Source: Kitasatospora acidiphila (GTDB lineage: Bacteria > Actinomycetota > Actinomycetes > Streptomycetales > Streptomycetaceae). Taken from it: a stretch of DNA of 64,000 bases. Made by a program: the position numbers and the translations under genes. Each line of letters opens with the position of its first letter. Positions within the stretch are counted from its first letter, which is position 1. This document shows positions 32,325 through 41,524 of this stretch, piece after piece. The notes under the pieces were generated by a model. The model had not been told where the DNA came from and searched no databases. It worked only from the letters and a program-made list of their open reading frames with translations. The DNA lies in the NCBI RefSeq assembly GCF_006636205.1, contig NZ_VIGB01000003.1, positions 1,240,001 through 1,304,000 of the forward strand. The letters run 5' to 3'.

Positions 32325-33389
32325 TCAGCCGCTACTGTCGGCGCCTACTCCGTCAGCAAGATCACTCGATGGCTGTACCTTGGGAATACCGTCATCGACC
32401 GCTTCGTCCTGCCACGAGTTGGGCGTATACCAGGATGCGTCGTCGTCTGCGAACTCGACACAGTTGTTCCGTTCCCACAGCACCCCCGGTCGAGTGCTCA
32501 ATACGTCCTGGGTAGCGATACGCCAATCGTGGATCGCTCGCAGGTGTTCGTTAAGCACCCGCTGGGCACCGTCACACCAACGCTCCCAATCCGAGTCGTC
32601 ACACTGTTCCAGCCTGGCCGCATCGGTCAGTCGCAGGGTACCCAGCGGTCTATCGGACCCCGTATGCGTTCCGCACGGCCGCGTCTGCCGGAGCCGCCGA
32701 CGCCGCCCACCTGCGGCGTCGTCACCAGGTCGTAGACATTCCATCGCGTCAGCAAGCTTCAAGTACTCAAGGCCGTCGCCGAGCTTGGCGTCGAAGGCAG
32801 CGTCGTGCAAGGCAAGACCCAGTGCCAACATAATCATGTGTGCTTCGTGGGGTGGGCTGGCGATGTCGCTACCGTAGATTCGCTCGAAGGTCTCGCCGTC
32901 GTGCGGGATAGCCCAGGTCACGAGGCGCCGTGCCCACGTCATCGCCGCCATGAAGGGCGCATCGGTGACATGTGAGGTGATGCCGAATTCCCAGCTCCAA
33001 TCCCGCAGTTCGCTCTGCACGTCGTTCGCGGGTTGTGGTGTCCGGTCCTCCTCCAAGCGGGGCAGCATCGACACCACGACAGGATCACCGCGATGGACTG
33101 GGATGAGCGGCCGGTCCGCAGGAACCCCGGCCTGGTAGATGGCATATGTCTGCCGCACGCTGGCTGCGTTTACCCCAGGATCGCTGAAGCCGAGACCGTC
33201 CTCGGGACAGATCAGGTAGGCCTTGCGATCCTTGGCTCGTAGCGTCAGACCAGTGGCACTCTGGCAACGCGGGCACCGCACCGTGCGAAACCACTGCTCA
33301 AAGGTGACCCAATCCATGTCGGGGACATGGATCTCCACCGGCACCATCAGCTGGACCTCGCCGGCCCACTCCCGCTCCTGACCCGCCAT
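32325..33389 (-). CDS. Hypothetical protein with CxxC zinc-ribbon
   Basis: 354 aa. An N-terminal domain contains VRCPRCQSATGLTL and a later cysteine (LICPEDG), suggesting a zinc ribbon at residues 38-65. A helical middle part follows (HEAHMIMLALGLALHDAAFD), then a basic linker rich in Arg/Gly and an acidic tail. AAGGAGGG lies 3-4 bases before the ATG. No family recognised. It is the last of three minus-strand genes in this stretch; spacing to the next is 270 bases, so separate transcription is possible. Confidence 0.65.
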   Translation of the reverse strand: MAGQEREWAGEVQLMVPVEIHVPDMDWVTFEQWFRTVRCPRCQSATGLTLRAKDRKAYLICPEDGLGFSDPGVNAASVRQTYAIYQAGVPADRPLIPVHRGDPVVVSMLPRLEEDRTPQPANDVQSELRDWSWEFGITSHVTDAPFMAAMTWARRLVTWAIPHDGETFERIYGSDIASPPHEAHMIMLALGLALHDAAFDAKLGDGLEYLKLADAMECLRPGDDAAGGRRRRLRQTRPCGTHTGSDRPLGTLRLTDAARLEQCDDSDWERWCDGAQRVLNEHLRAIHDWRIATQDVLSTRPGVLWERNNCVEFADDDASWYTPNSWQDEAVDDGIPKVQPSSDLADGVGADSSG

Positions 33390-33660
33390 CTGCCCTCCTT
33401 CTTCAAGCCCACCAGGAGTCTGGCATCCAATCGACCCTCCGCACTGCGGAATCGCGAGGGAAGTCGGACAGGACCCCCGGAGAGCCTCATCGACCTGGCA
33501 ACCTGAACTGCTGAGGATATTGACCCCAGAGCCGGGGGCCTCGTCCTGGACTCTGCCCCGGCTTGGCCTCCAGCTGATTGACGGTCATCTCCGCAGTCTC
33601 CAACCGGCTCTCGGCACCACTGACACCTGGCTGCCAGGTACCCCGACGGCGCCCGAGCGC

Positions 33661-34311
33661 CTACGCGGCTGTCTCGTCTAGGCCGTGGTCTGCGAAGAAG
33701 CTGCGCCACTCCTGTACAGCCTGTCGCGCCTTCGTCAGAGCGTCCTCTGTGCCCGTGACTCCGCTTTTCGTGTCCGTCCACTCGATCCGGAACGATGCCG
33801 ACTCTTCGGTGACCGTGCCTCCGGTGGCGTAGGCCTCGCGCTGTCCCAGGTTCCGCTTGAGATGCTTGCTGGTGTTGGCGACGTCGCGCGCCAGCGCGAT
33901 GCCGGGCTGCGTCTTTGCGTAGCCGTCGACGGAGTCTCGTGCGACCTGTGGCACGGCCGGGTCGTTCCGAAGCCAGTCCTTGAGGTGCCAGACGTCCTTG
34001 CAGAACTCCGTGGGGAGCGTCCGCCAGTCCGATGGCGGGTCAATCCTGCGAGCCGCCACGTCCTCCAGGTCCGCTAGGCCCTTGAGCACCGCGCGCCATA
34101 ATTCCTGCCACGGGCGGTCCTTCACATAGGTGACGGACGCCTGCGCCGAGTCCTCGGCGCGGGCGGTATCGCCGGCCGTGACGAGGTACGTGCGCTCCGT
34201 CTCGCCGCAGTCAGGGCACGGGTCCCCGCTCGGGAGTCCGCCGATCCCGGCGCCGCACGCACTGCACGACACAGGCCACTCGGGAGTCTCAGCCTCTTCG
34301 CCACTCGTCAT
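33661..34311 (-). CDS. Hypothetical protein with zinc-ribbon and helical domain
   Basis: 216 aa. CSACGAGIGG...CPDCGE near the N-terminus (about residues 15-35) is a four-cysteine zinc ribbon. The rest is helical and ends with a DNA-mimic-neutral, tryptophan-bearing segment (EWRSFFADHGLD). A stretch resembling a HEPN-like or DUF4145-type helical core (DVANTSKHLKRNLG) is noticeable, with the NxxKH pattern frequent in such proteins. The start is taken at ATG 34311; a TTG at 34440 would add 43 non-conserved-looking residues. Function unknown. Confidence 0.6.
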   Translation of the reverse strand: MTSGEEAETPEWPVSCSACGAGIGGLPSGDPCPDCGETERTYLVTAGDTARAEDSAQASVTYVKDRPWQELWRAVLKGLADLEDVAARRIDPPSDWRTLPTEFCKDVWHLKDWLRNDPAVPQVARDSVDGYAKTQPGIALARDVANTSKHLKRNLGQREAYATGGTVTEESASFRIEWTDTKSGVTGTEDALTKARQAVQEWRSFFADHGLDETAA

Positions 34312-34499
34312 GAGTCGATCGTCCGACCGACGGGACGGTCCTGCAGGCGCAGTGGACCGGAGGGCGCACCATCCGTCTCCTGGTTCCGTCCGCCCCTGAT
34401 GCTCCCATATGGCGAAGCTGGGGTCCGGCGCCGCAATCAAGGCCCTCCCCAGCAGTACAAAGTCGCCCAGAAGACCGCTGGCGACCGCGACCTCAGGCG

Positions 34500-34721
34500 T
34501 CAGACGATGTGGACCCGCTCCAGGTTTCCCGCACTGTCGCGCAGTAGCAGCTCCTTGCCACCATGCATCTCCTCAGCGATGAATCCGTAGACCTGGACCG
34601 CTCGATTGATGGAGTCCGCCCTGGTCAGCCCAGTCGCCTTCATGATCTTGGCGAGGGCCTGCTGGGCAACCGGGATCAGGGTCAGACTGAACCGCTCACT
34701 GGTGGGTCGATCGTCGGTCAT
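34500..34721 (-). CDS. Small ribbon-helix-helix-like protein
   Basis: 73 aa. SERFSLTLIPVAQQALAKIM then TGLTRADSINRAVQVYGF fits a beta-strand followed by two helices, the ribbon-helix-helix layout of small repressors and antitoxins. GGAGGAGGTG lies about 5 bases before the ATG. It could be autoregulatory or an orphan antitoxin; no toxin partner is evident next to it. Possible substrate of the nearby divergent promoter region. Confidence 0.65.
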   Translation of the reverse strand: MTDDRPTSERFSLTLIPVAQQALAKIMKATGLTRADSINRAVQVYGFIAEEMHGGKELLLRDSAGNLERVHIV

Positions 34722-35113
34722 CTTGTCACCTCCTCCGAGACTCTGGCACAGCTATCGACACCACAAAAGGTAGCAGAGAAGCATCATCGATGCATCACTT
34801 GCGGTGCACTTTGAGTGCGCATGTCCTCGCAGAGCAGTATGGTTCTGCTGGCGCAGCTGGCTACTGCGCTCGCTCGATCCTTCGAACCGCTCACGAGGAG
34901 GCAACCGTGCATGCACGTTGCGAGACCAGGAACCATCAGGCGCGTCCGTCAGGCCTAAGCCCGGCCGCAAGTTGCGGCGGTGACGTGCCGTAAGGGCACT
35001 CACCGAAGGGCTTGACCTCGGAGCCGGTCGTCCCGATCCCGACCGAGCGCCGAAGCCGAGCTATCTCGGGGGAGCCGTTCCTCCGACTCGGCCGTTCCGT
35101 AAGGAGACGGCAT
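34722..35113. other. Divergent intergenic region
   Basis: About 390 bases between the RHH-like gene and the small membrane protein. It is locally AT-richer around 34760-34850. Short imperfect inverted repeats (for example GCACT-TTG-AGTGC at 34806-34818) are present but too short to call an operator. No coding frame is convincing. Confidence 0.45.
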
Positions 35114-35503
35114 ATGACGACCACTCAGCAGTCCAGCCAGGACCAGGAGAGCAGCAGCAACATCCCCGCACAGGCGCAGGGGGCCTTGGACGCCGTCGGA
35201 GACACCGACACCACGACCCCTGCCGCGGCAACCACCATCTTCGCCGTCGCCGAAGCCTCGTTCAAGGCCGACAAGACGGGAGCCGAAGCCAAGATGACGG
35301 TCCCCGGCACCAGCGCCGACAAGCTGATCTCCCACGCGAGTGCGCTCGCCCTGCCGGCGATCCTCATCGTCGGTATCGTCCTCACCATTACCTACGGCAA
35401 GAACTCCGGCCTTCCCGGGCCGGTAGAGTCGGCCGTGGTCCTGATCCTCGCCCTTGCCGTGGCACTCATCGCCGTAGTGCGGACGCTCGGCAAGGACCAC
35501 TAA
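35114..35503 (+). CDS. Small membrane protein
   Basis: 129 aa. A hydrophilic Gln/Ser/Thr-rich N-terminal region (about 75 residues) precedes two membrane helices (LALPAILIVGIVLTITYG and ESAVVLILALAVALIAVV). AAGGAGACGG precedes the ATG, so the 34-codon upstream extension is not used. No family or enzymatic motif recognised. It is transcribed towards the SMC operon and separated from it by a hairpin. Confidence 0.62.
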   Translation: MTTTQQSSQDQESSSNIPAQAQGALDAVGDTDTTTPAAATTIFAVAEASFKADKTGAEAKMTVPGTSADKLISHASALALPAILIVGIVLTITYGKNSGLPGPVESAVVLILALAVALIAVVRTLGKDH

Positions 35504-35567
35504 CCCCCGACGCCCCTGCCTATCAAGGAATAGCGCCACCACGACCAGAAGTGTCTGGCGGGAAGCG

Positions 35568-35590
35568 GGTGGGCCGCCTGGCGGCCCACC
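35568..35590. terminator. Bidirectional hairpin between membrane gene and SMC operon
   Basis: A 10-bp inverted repeat (GGTGGGCCGC and complement) with a CTG loop in the 306-base space between the convergent genes ending at 35503 and 35810. Nothing else is seen in that space. Confidence 0.6.
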
Positions 35591-35809
35591 GCCACCGCCC
35601 GGATGGAATCGGAGGGCATTTGATTGAGCCGTCGACAACACCCCATCCAGCCTCTCGGATCCGTCCCGGCAGCGCCATTTTCGATGGTCAAACCACGGTG
35701 GGAGAGCCAGAGAAGTCCGCGATCTCGGCGAGACCATGAACGGTCGTACTGCCTGTTGCGCGGTTGCACCTTTCGGCTTCTGACGAAGTCGGTACGCTGG
35801 GTTGAGGGT

Positions 35810-37168
35810 TCAAGGTCCCAGCTCGGCGTTGAGAAGGGCAATCACGGCTTCGACAACGCAGCCCTCTTGCTCGACTGGGTAGCCTCGGCTCAGGCAGCCT
35901 TGAGCAAGTGGCGCGGCCGGGCTTGACAGCATCGTGCGAAGGTCGGCCCACACGGGGCTGTCTGGCGACCAGGGTTCCTGTGGCGTGTGGGCCGGGGCCA
36001 GTCCGACGTCACAAATCATCGAGCTTTGCTGGGCACTTGGGGTGAGCGAGCTCCAGATAGCAGTGGCGATCCGAGTCCCGCCGAGGTCCGCATCCGGGGC
36101 GATGACGACACGAGCGGCCTGGTCGGCGAGGCCGGTGATGTGCTTGAGGATGTCATGGCTCGGCATGCCGGCGTGGTAGATGATCCCGGGCCGCTGGCTG
36201 CTCGGGACGAATGCGTCGTACAGGGACTCCGCGGCTTGGAGGTTCTCGACCACGATCAGGGTCCTGCTGCGCAGCTCGAGCCGCAGGCCCGCGATGGCTG
36301 CCGGCAGTAGGACGATTCCGAGGTCGTCGAGGCGGCTGTGGTGGCCTCTCGCGAGGGCCGTAATGGGTCCTCCAAGCCCCACGCGGCTGTGGCCGCGTAG
36401 GCCGACCGCCTCGACCAGCGCGGTGGGAATACCCGACTCGCGAAGGGTGGAGATCGCGTCGTCCCAGGTCTTGGTGTTGCGGGTGTGTGCGAGCGAGAAG
36501 GCCCGGGGGCTGGCGTGGCGTATTCCAGCACCGAGGTCGCGGGCCACAGCGGCGAGGATGGCGGTGCGCTTCGGGGCTGGCACCGGTCGGTCCAACTCCC
36601 GGACGAGCGCGTCGTCGAGGTACTGGAGATCATCGGGGTCTATGCCGTCGGGTAGCGCGTCGAGGTCCCGGATGGCGTCGCGGGCGCGCTGCAGCGTGGT
36701 TGTTATGCGGTTACGGGTAGCTTCGCGTGCCTCCTTGTGCAGACGTGCCTGACCTCGGCCAGCGATAGTGAGGTGCCAGCGGAGAGGGGTGCCGAGAGCT
36801 AGGTCATCGGTGACCTCGCAGCGCAAGGTGATGGCTCCGGCGCGCACGAGGTCGATGGCTCGGGGCCAGGCGTTGTCGGCGAAGCGCGCCTTGACGGTGC
36901 TCCACGTGCGGGTGGAGGCGCCGAGAATGAAGCTGCGGTCTCCCTGACGGCCCTCGTTCAGAACGGCTTCAAGAGCGGCCGGGTCCGGCGCTGTACTGGC
37001 CATGAGGTCTACGTGCTTGTCCCGGAGCCGCTTTCCGCCCTGAAGGACGATCCGGCGGGTGCCGTCGCTGTCAGGGCGGGTGCGTTGGATGGTGCGGGCT
37101 GTCAGGCCGATCGGCGTGCCTACCAGATGCATGACGGGCCCCTGGTGGGGCTGGCTGGCGGCGGTCAC
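35810..37168 (-). CDS. jetD: JetD-like TOPRIM nuclease of a Wadjet-type system
   Basis: 452 aa. The C-terminal domain has the TOPRIM acids in JetD arrangement: a glutamate in LIVVENLQAAESL (about residue 310), then IYHAGMPSHDIL and the paired aspartates of VIAPDADLGGTRIAT. In Wadjet systems JetD is the topoisomerase-VI-like nuclease that cuts DNA extruded by the SMC complex. The N-terminal ~250 residues are helical and basic. The GTG start overlaps the SMC stop (GTGA); a GTG three bases upstream is equivalent. It is the last of five overlapping genes. Similarity is by motif, not search. Confidence 0.72.
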   Translation of the reverse strand: MTAASQPHQGPVMHLVGTPIGLTARTIQRTRPDSDGTRRIVLQGGKRLRDKHVDLMASTAPDPAALEAVLNEGRQGDRSFILGASTRTWSTVKARFADNAWPRAIDLVRAGAITLRCEVTDDLALGTPLRWHLTIAGRGQARLHKEAREATRNRITTTLQRARDAIRDLDALPDGIDPDDLQYLDDALVRELDRPVPAPKRTAILAAVARDLGAGIRHASPRAFSLAHTRNTKTWDDAISTLRESGIPTALVEAVGLRGHSRVGLGGPITALARGHHSRLDDLGIVLLPAAIAGLRLELRSRTLIVVENLQAAESLYDAFVPSSQRPGIIYHAGMPSHDILKHITGLADQAARVVIAPDADLGGTRIATAIWSSLTPSAQQSSMICDVGLAPAHTPQEPWSPDSPVWADLRTMLSSPAAPLAQGCLSRGYPVEQEGCVVEAVIALLNAELGP

Positions 37169-40100
37169 CACAATGCTCGTCCTGCCAGTAGCGCTTCGAG
37201 GGTGAGTTCGACGCGCTCGTTGTTCTCGTCATAACCGAACATGCGGGTGGCGGTGTTGAGGGCTTCGGTGTGGCTCGGGTAGTGGAAGTAGAGGAGGCTG
37301 CCGTAGAAGTCGGCGGCGTCGTCGATGAGGGTCTCCTGGCACGTGCCCAGGACGCTGATGCCGTGCTGCTCGGCGGTGCCGGCGATGGCGGAGAGCACTT
37401 CACGGCGGTGGTGGTATCCGAGGGCGTCGCCGAGTTCGTCGAGGATGAGGACTCGTCCGCGAGGGTGCGGTGAGGCCAGCAGTGCCGCGAGGACGAGGTG
37501 GATGGAGAACAGCTTCTCCTGGGCGGCGTTGGTGATGTTGTCGTACGGGAGCATCGGTCCAGTGGGGGTGCGTCGCCAGCAGGGTGTGATCTCGCAGCGC
37601 CACATGTCGGAGAGCGATGCCGGTGGGGTGAGGGTACGGCGGAGTTCGGCTCCGTAGAGGCCGGCTCCGCGGTTGAGGCGGTCGAGGGCGTCCTCGATGT
37701 CCTGGAGCGCCTGGTCGAGTCGCAGGGTGATGCTGCCCTGCATGGCGCGCACGCTCTGGTTGAGGTCGGCGACGGTTTGCTGGGCTGCGGCGAGGCCGAC
37801 TTCGCGTTCCTCTCGGTTGGCTGTGACACGGGCCCGGGTGCCTCGGTCGATGTCCGCGCGTGTGCCGAGCCATTCCTGGATGGCGTTCGCCGGCCGCTCG
37901 AAGGCTTCGGCGCTGGCGAACTGGCGGCTACCCTCCTCGCCGGCTTGGTTGGCTCGCAGTTGTACAGCCTGCGTGATGGCAGGGATCGGGGCGCCTGCGC
38001 CGCTGATGAGGTCGATGCCGAGGTCGGCGATGGCCTGCTGCAGGTGGCGGCCGGCCAGCTCCCGCAGTGAGATCTCGCTTCGGCGTTCGGGCGGTAGCGC
38101 GTTGGGATCCTGCTGCTGGCCGTCTGGGGGCAGGCGGAGGGCGGTTCGGGCCTGGTCCGGGCTTCCGGCCCGCTCCATCCAGTAGTCAATGTTCAGCGTG
38201 GTGAGCTGGCGGGAGAGGTCGTCATCCTGCTCGGTGAGGTTCTGCTCGGTCTTCCGGGCCGCCTGGAGCTGGTGCTCGGCGTCCTTGCGTTGCAGGACGA
38301 GGACCTTCTGTTTCACCAGAGCGTCCTCCTTCACCTGTGCGGCCTGCTCGGATACGGCGTGCAGGCGCTGCAGCTCCGGTGCGAAGTCAGCGAGTTCGGT
38401 TTCGAGTGCTTGGCGTCGTGTGCGCAGCTCGGTGGCTCGTTGCGCGTGTTCCAGGCGCCGGACGAGCAGGTCGGCGTCCTCCTGTGCCGTGCTGGCGCGT
38501 TGCGCCGCCTCGACCGTAGTGCGCAGTGTCTCTTGGGCCTGGTCGACGAGGTGGTGTAGGCGTTCGAGGAGGGCGCTGCGGCCGGTGATGGGTTGGGGGA
38601 AGCCACCGAGGATTCGCAGGCCTAGTTCGTCGTCGAGAGCGGCGATCGGGTCGGTGGTGGTGTGCAGGCGTTCGGCCAGGGTGTGGAGGAAGGGGCGGAG
38701 GGCGGGTGTGGCGAAGGCTGGGGATCGTGCGGATCGGCTGTTCTGGCGCAGGACGAGGACGGCGCCGGGGAGTTCGGCGAGTTCGTGCGTGGCGCGGTCG
38801 GCTTGGTCTGCGTCGATGCACACCGCGTCGCGGTAGAGGGCGAGTCGGGCCTCCCAGCGAGCTCGTTGGTTGGGTGGGATTTCGAGGCCGTCGAGCAGGC
38901 CGACGGCCTCGATGCCGGCGGCGGTGAGGATCTCGACGGTGCGTCCGGCCTGGCCGTAGTGGCCTCTCTCGGCCTTCTCGATGTCGCGCAGTGCGCTGGT
39001 GCGAGCGGCTTCGGCTGCGGTGCGGCGCACTTCGGCGTCGAGGGTGGTCCTGCGTGCTTCGCTTGCTGCTCGACGGGCGTCGTCCAGGGTGCCGTGCGCT
39101 CCGACGGCTTCCCGTTCTGCTTGCTGGATCTGCTCTTGGGTGTTGGTGATGTCCAGCCGCAGGCCCCGTTCCCGGTCGAGGGCTTGGTTCAGTCGATTGG
39201 TCGCGGTCTGGTTCTTCTCGTCGGCTTCGCGGAGGTCCTGGTCGACCTTCCGTGTGTCCTGCAGTGCGCTGAGGCCCTCTGCGGCGCGAGTGACAGCGCG
39301 CTTCGCGTCGTCGAGGAGTGGCTGGATGTCCTGCTTAGCGGCGGATAGTTCCTGCTGCTTGTCGAGGACGTCGAGCAGGCCACGGGCGTAGTGCAGTTGC
39401 CAGAAGTCCCATGCCTGGTTGAGGTTTTGGCGGGCCTTGTCTCGCTGGTCGATGGCGTTGAGTGCCTGCTCCTCCTGGGCGAGGGCGTTCTCGTTCTCGT
39501 GCTCCAGGTCGGTGAGCTGGGCTGTTTCCCGGGCGAGGTCGCGGCGCACTGCCTCGTCGGTTTCGAGCAGGTGCGCTCGGCCGGTGAGGTCGATCAGGGC
39601 TGCTCCGATGCCGGCTGGGGTGAACAGTCCGGTCTCCAGTTTCAGGAGCGAGGGTCCGCCTCGGCGCTTGCCGCGGGATGTGAGGTAGGCCAGGCAGCGC
39701 GGGACCGGGCCGTAGAGCCGCTCGGCGTACTGGGTGGCGCCAAGTGCCGGGCTCGGCAGGGACTTGAAGATCGCCGGTGCGGCGCTGTGCCGGTCCTCCT
39801 CGTCGTTGGAGGTGGCCAGGTGCACGCCGGGTGCGTGGCGGATCTGGACGTAGGGGGCTGTGGCGGAGATCCTCATCCAGACGGTGTGAGCGGTGGCCAG
39901 GACGTCGTCGGGGTTCGCGAAGACGCCGGCGATGAATCCGAAGGTCGCTGCGGGATAACGCTGGGCCGCGACGCCCGCGGTGTCGGGTTCGAAGAGCAGC
40001 TGTGCGACGGCCGCCGGGCCAGCCCCGTACATCCGCCACTCGGGATCGCCGAGCAGGAGGGACACGCTGGCCATCCAGCTGGTCTTGCCGGACTCGTTGG

Positions 40101-40278
40101 AGTCCTCGGGGCCTTTGCCGGTGACGGCGACGAAGCAGCTGGGGACGAGAACGACCGGGGCCGAGGGATGGCGGGCGATGTCAAAGAGCTGGACGCACAC
40201 CAGTTGGCGGTCGCCGATGATGCCGAGATCGATCTCCCGTTCGCTGGTGGGCTCAACCGGCTGGGCCTGGGTGGTCAT
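37165..40278 (-). CDS. jetC: SMC-like ATPase (JetC/MksB type)
   Basis: 1037 aa. An N-terminal ATPase half with P-loop SNESGKTS (about residues 60-67) is followed by two long coiled-coil stretches (about 240-420 and 560-690) around a hinge-like globular region (GLLDGLEIPPNQRARWEARL). The C-terminal half has NAAQEKLFSIHLVLAALL in the signature position and RVLILDELGDAL (Walker B, about 942-950). This is the SMC/MukB architecture. The P-loop lacks the usual first glycine. It overlaps both neighbours by four bases (ATGA, GTGA). Expected to extrude DNA loops with the kleisin. Confidence 0.78.
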   Translation of the reverse strand: MTTQAQPVEPTSEREIDLGIIGDRQLVCVQLFDIARHPSAPVVLVPSCFVAVTGKGPEDSNESGKTSWMASVSLLLGDPEWRMYGAGPAAVAQLLFEPDTAGVAAQRYPAATFGFIAGVFANPDDVLATAHTVWMRISATAPYVQIRHAPGVHLATSNDEEDRHSAAPAIFKSLPSPALGATQYAERLYGPVPRCLAYLTSRGKRRGGPSLLKLETGLFTPAGIGAALIDLTGRAHLLETDEAVRRDLARETAQLTDLEHENENALAQEEQALNAIDQRDKARQNLNQAWDFWQLHYARGLLDVLDKQQELSAAKQDIQPLLDDAKRAVTRAAEGLSALQDTRKVDQDLREADEKNQTATNRLNQALDRERGLRLDITNTQEQIQQAEREAVGAHGTLDDARRAASEARRTTLDAEVRRTAAEAARTSALRDIEKAERGHYGQAGRTVEILTAAGIEAVGLLDGLEIPPNQRARWEARLALYRDAVCIDADQADRATHELAELPGAVLVLRQNSRSARSPAFATPALRPFLHTLAERLHTTTDPIAALDDELGLRILGGFPQPITGRSALLERLHHLVDQAQETLRTTVEAAQRASTAQEDADLLVRRLEHAQRATELRTRRQALETELADFAPELQRLHAVSEQAAQVKEDALVKQKVLVLQRKDAEHQLQAARKTEQNLTEQDDDLSRQLTTLNIDYWMERAGSPDQARTALRLPPDGQQQDPNALPPERRSEISLRELAGRHLQQAIADLGIDLISGAGAPIPAITQAVQLRANQAGEEGSRQFASAEAFERPANAIQEWLGTRADIDRGTRARVTANREEREVGLAAAQQTVADLNQSVRAMQGSITLRLDQALQDIEDALDRLNRGAGLYGAELRRTLTPPASLSDMWRCEITPCWRRTPTGPMLPYDNITNAAQEKLFSIHLVLAALLASPHPRGRVLILDELGDALGYHHRREVLSAIAGTAEQHGISVLGTCQETLIDDAADFYGSLLYFHYPSHTEALNTATRMFGYDENNERVELTLEALLAGRALW

Positions 40279-40934
40279 GATTCACGCTCCTCCAGCGACG
40301 GAGCAACTGGCGAAGGTCGGGGCGCCTGCTCGCGTCGGCCACGGATGATGTCTGCCCACAGCGAGTGGGGCAGGGTGACCAGGATCAGGTCCTCCCAGAG
40401 CCTGGTGGACTGCGCTTCGGTCAAGCGCAGCAGGGCTGGTCCGGGCAGGAGTTGCCCTCGGTAGCCCGTGCGCAGCAGGCGCCGGGCCTTGAGTCTTCGC
40501 ACGGCGAATCTGACGTGGTCGTAGGTGAAGTAGTTGTCCGTGTTGGCATGGATCTCCGCTACCGAGGTCCCCGGGCCATCGCTGAACCAAGAGGTGGAAC
40601 GGTGCTGACCCCCGGCCCGCGGAATCGCCACGGTGCGCAGCAGAGCGATGGCCAGCACGGCTCGGTCGGCTTCCGGAAGGACACCGATTCCCTCGGAGGC
40701 CAACCGGAGCGCGACGTCGTCGTCGTAGCCGCTGATGTAGCCGGCCACGGTGCGGTGTTCGCGCGCGAGCAGCACGCGGCCAGCCGCCTCGAGGCGGTGG
40801 GCGACGACGGCACGCAGGGCATCGTCAGCCAGTGCCGGGAATGCCTCGCCTGGCACGATGCCGTCTGCGATCTCCAGGGCGCCGATTGCTGCCTGGACGA
40901 GGGTTTCTTCGCGATCCGACAGAACGTCAGTCAT
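40275..40934 (-). CDS. Small SMC-partner protein, winged-helix-like (JetB/MukE position)
   Basis: 219 aa. An N-terminal helical region is followed by NYFTYDHVRFAVRRLKARRL and LLPGPALLRLTEAQSTRLWEDL, which look like a winged helix ending in a short helix, as in MukE/JetB (KITE-type) subunits. It sits directly upstream of the SMC gene, the usual JetB position, and overlaps it by ATGA. Length is typical. Sequence similarity to known JetB families cannot be judged by eye, so the role rests on position and size. Confidence 0.6.
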   Translation of the reverse strand: MTDVLSDREETLVQAAIGALEIADGIVPGEAFPALADDALRAVVAHRLEAAGRVLLAREHRTVAGYISGYDDDVALRLASEGIGVLPEADRAVLAIALLRTVAIPRAGGQHRSTSWFSDGPGTSVAEIHANTDNYFTYDHVRFAVRRLKARRLLRTGYRGQLLPGPALLRLTEAQSTRLWEDLILVTLPHSLWADIIRGRREQAPRPSPVAPSLEERES

Positions 40935-41524
40935 GATTCGTCGTCCTCTGACTGCGAGGCGGTGTACTCGTGCGGCCGGGGCAGGTGGTCGTACATGCGA
41001 CGAACGGCCTCGGCGAACGTGTCAGGCAGGGCCGCGACTGCGGGGCCCAAGCGCAACCGGCGGCCGTCCTTGCAGATGAGCAGGAATAGGTGGAGGTCCG
41101 TATCGATGGCGGCTTTGACGGCGCGGGCGTCTGCGCCGATCTCCCACAGGGTGTCGACGACATCCGCACGCCGGAAGGGCTCTCCGGGATAGGGGCGCTG
41201 GCGGACGTCGCGCCATGCGGCAGCGAGGCATACGGCGAAGGTGAGCGACTGCGTCGCGCTGAGCCGTCGGACCGGGTACGAGGCGGCCTCCTCGGGCACG
41301 GGCGCCAGGGACCATCCGAGCGTCAGAACACGGCGCAACTCGCCGGGCTGGCCGGAGGCTGCCGCGGGCGTCGGGAGCGGGCCCTCGCACTCAACCAGGC
41401 GCCGGCCGCAGGCGAGCGCCCGGCACTGAGCGGCCTCGACCGTCTGGGCGGGCACGTCGGTCAGGTCTCTCAGACCTTGGGCCCGGACCGAGGCAAGGAG
41501 GTAAGCCGGATCAGAGACCTTCAT
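40931..41524 (-). CDS. Additional small SMC-operon protein, possible second winged-helix subunit
   Basis: 197 aa. The first third is irregular; then YPVRRLSATQSLTFAVCLAA, FRRADVVDTLWEIGADARAV and RLRLGPAVAALPDTFAEAV look helical with a possible winged helix. It lies between the kleisin-like and JetB-like genes and overlaps both (14 and 4 bases), so it must be made with them. Canonical JetABCD and MksBEFG operons have one such protein, making this a fifth component. No family recognised. Confidence 0.55.
   Translation of the reverse strand: MKVSDPAYLLASVRAQGLRDLTDVPAQTVEAAQCRALACGRRLVECEGPLPTPAAASGQPGELRRVLTLGWSLAPVPEEAASYPVRRLSATQSLTFAVCLAAAWRDVRQRPYPGEPFRRADVVDTLWEIGADARAVKAAIDTDLHLFLLICKDGRRLRLGPAVAALPDTFAEAVRRMYDHLPRPHEYTASQSEDDES

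Noticed and set aside
32130..32877. Two plus-strand frames of about 200 codons
   Set aside because: They are antisense to the 354-aa zinc-ribbon gene, which has a strong ribosome site and better amino acid composition.
34800..34820. Inverted repeat GCACT-TTG-AGTGC as an operator
   Set aside because: Arms of only five bases with a mismatch beyond; expected by chance.
39391..40464. 357-codon plus-strand frame opposite the SMC gene
   Set aside because: Gly/Val-rich antisense shadow of a coiled-coil ATPase.
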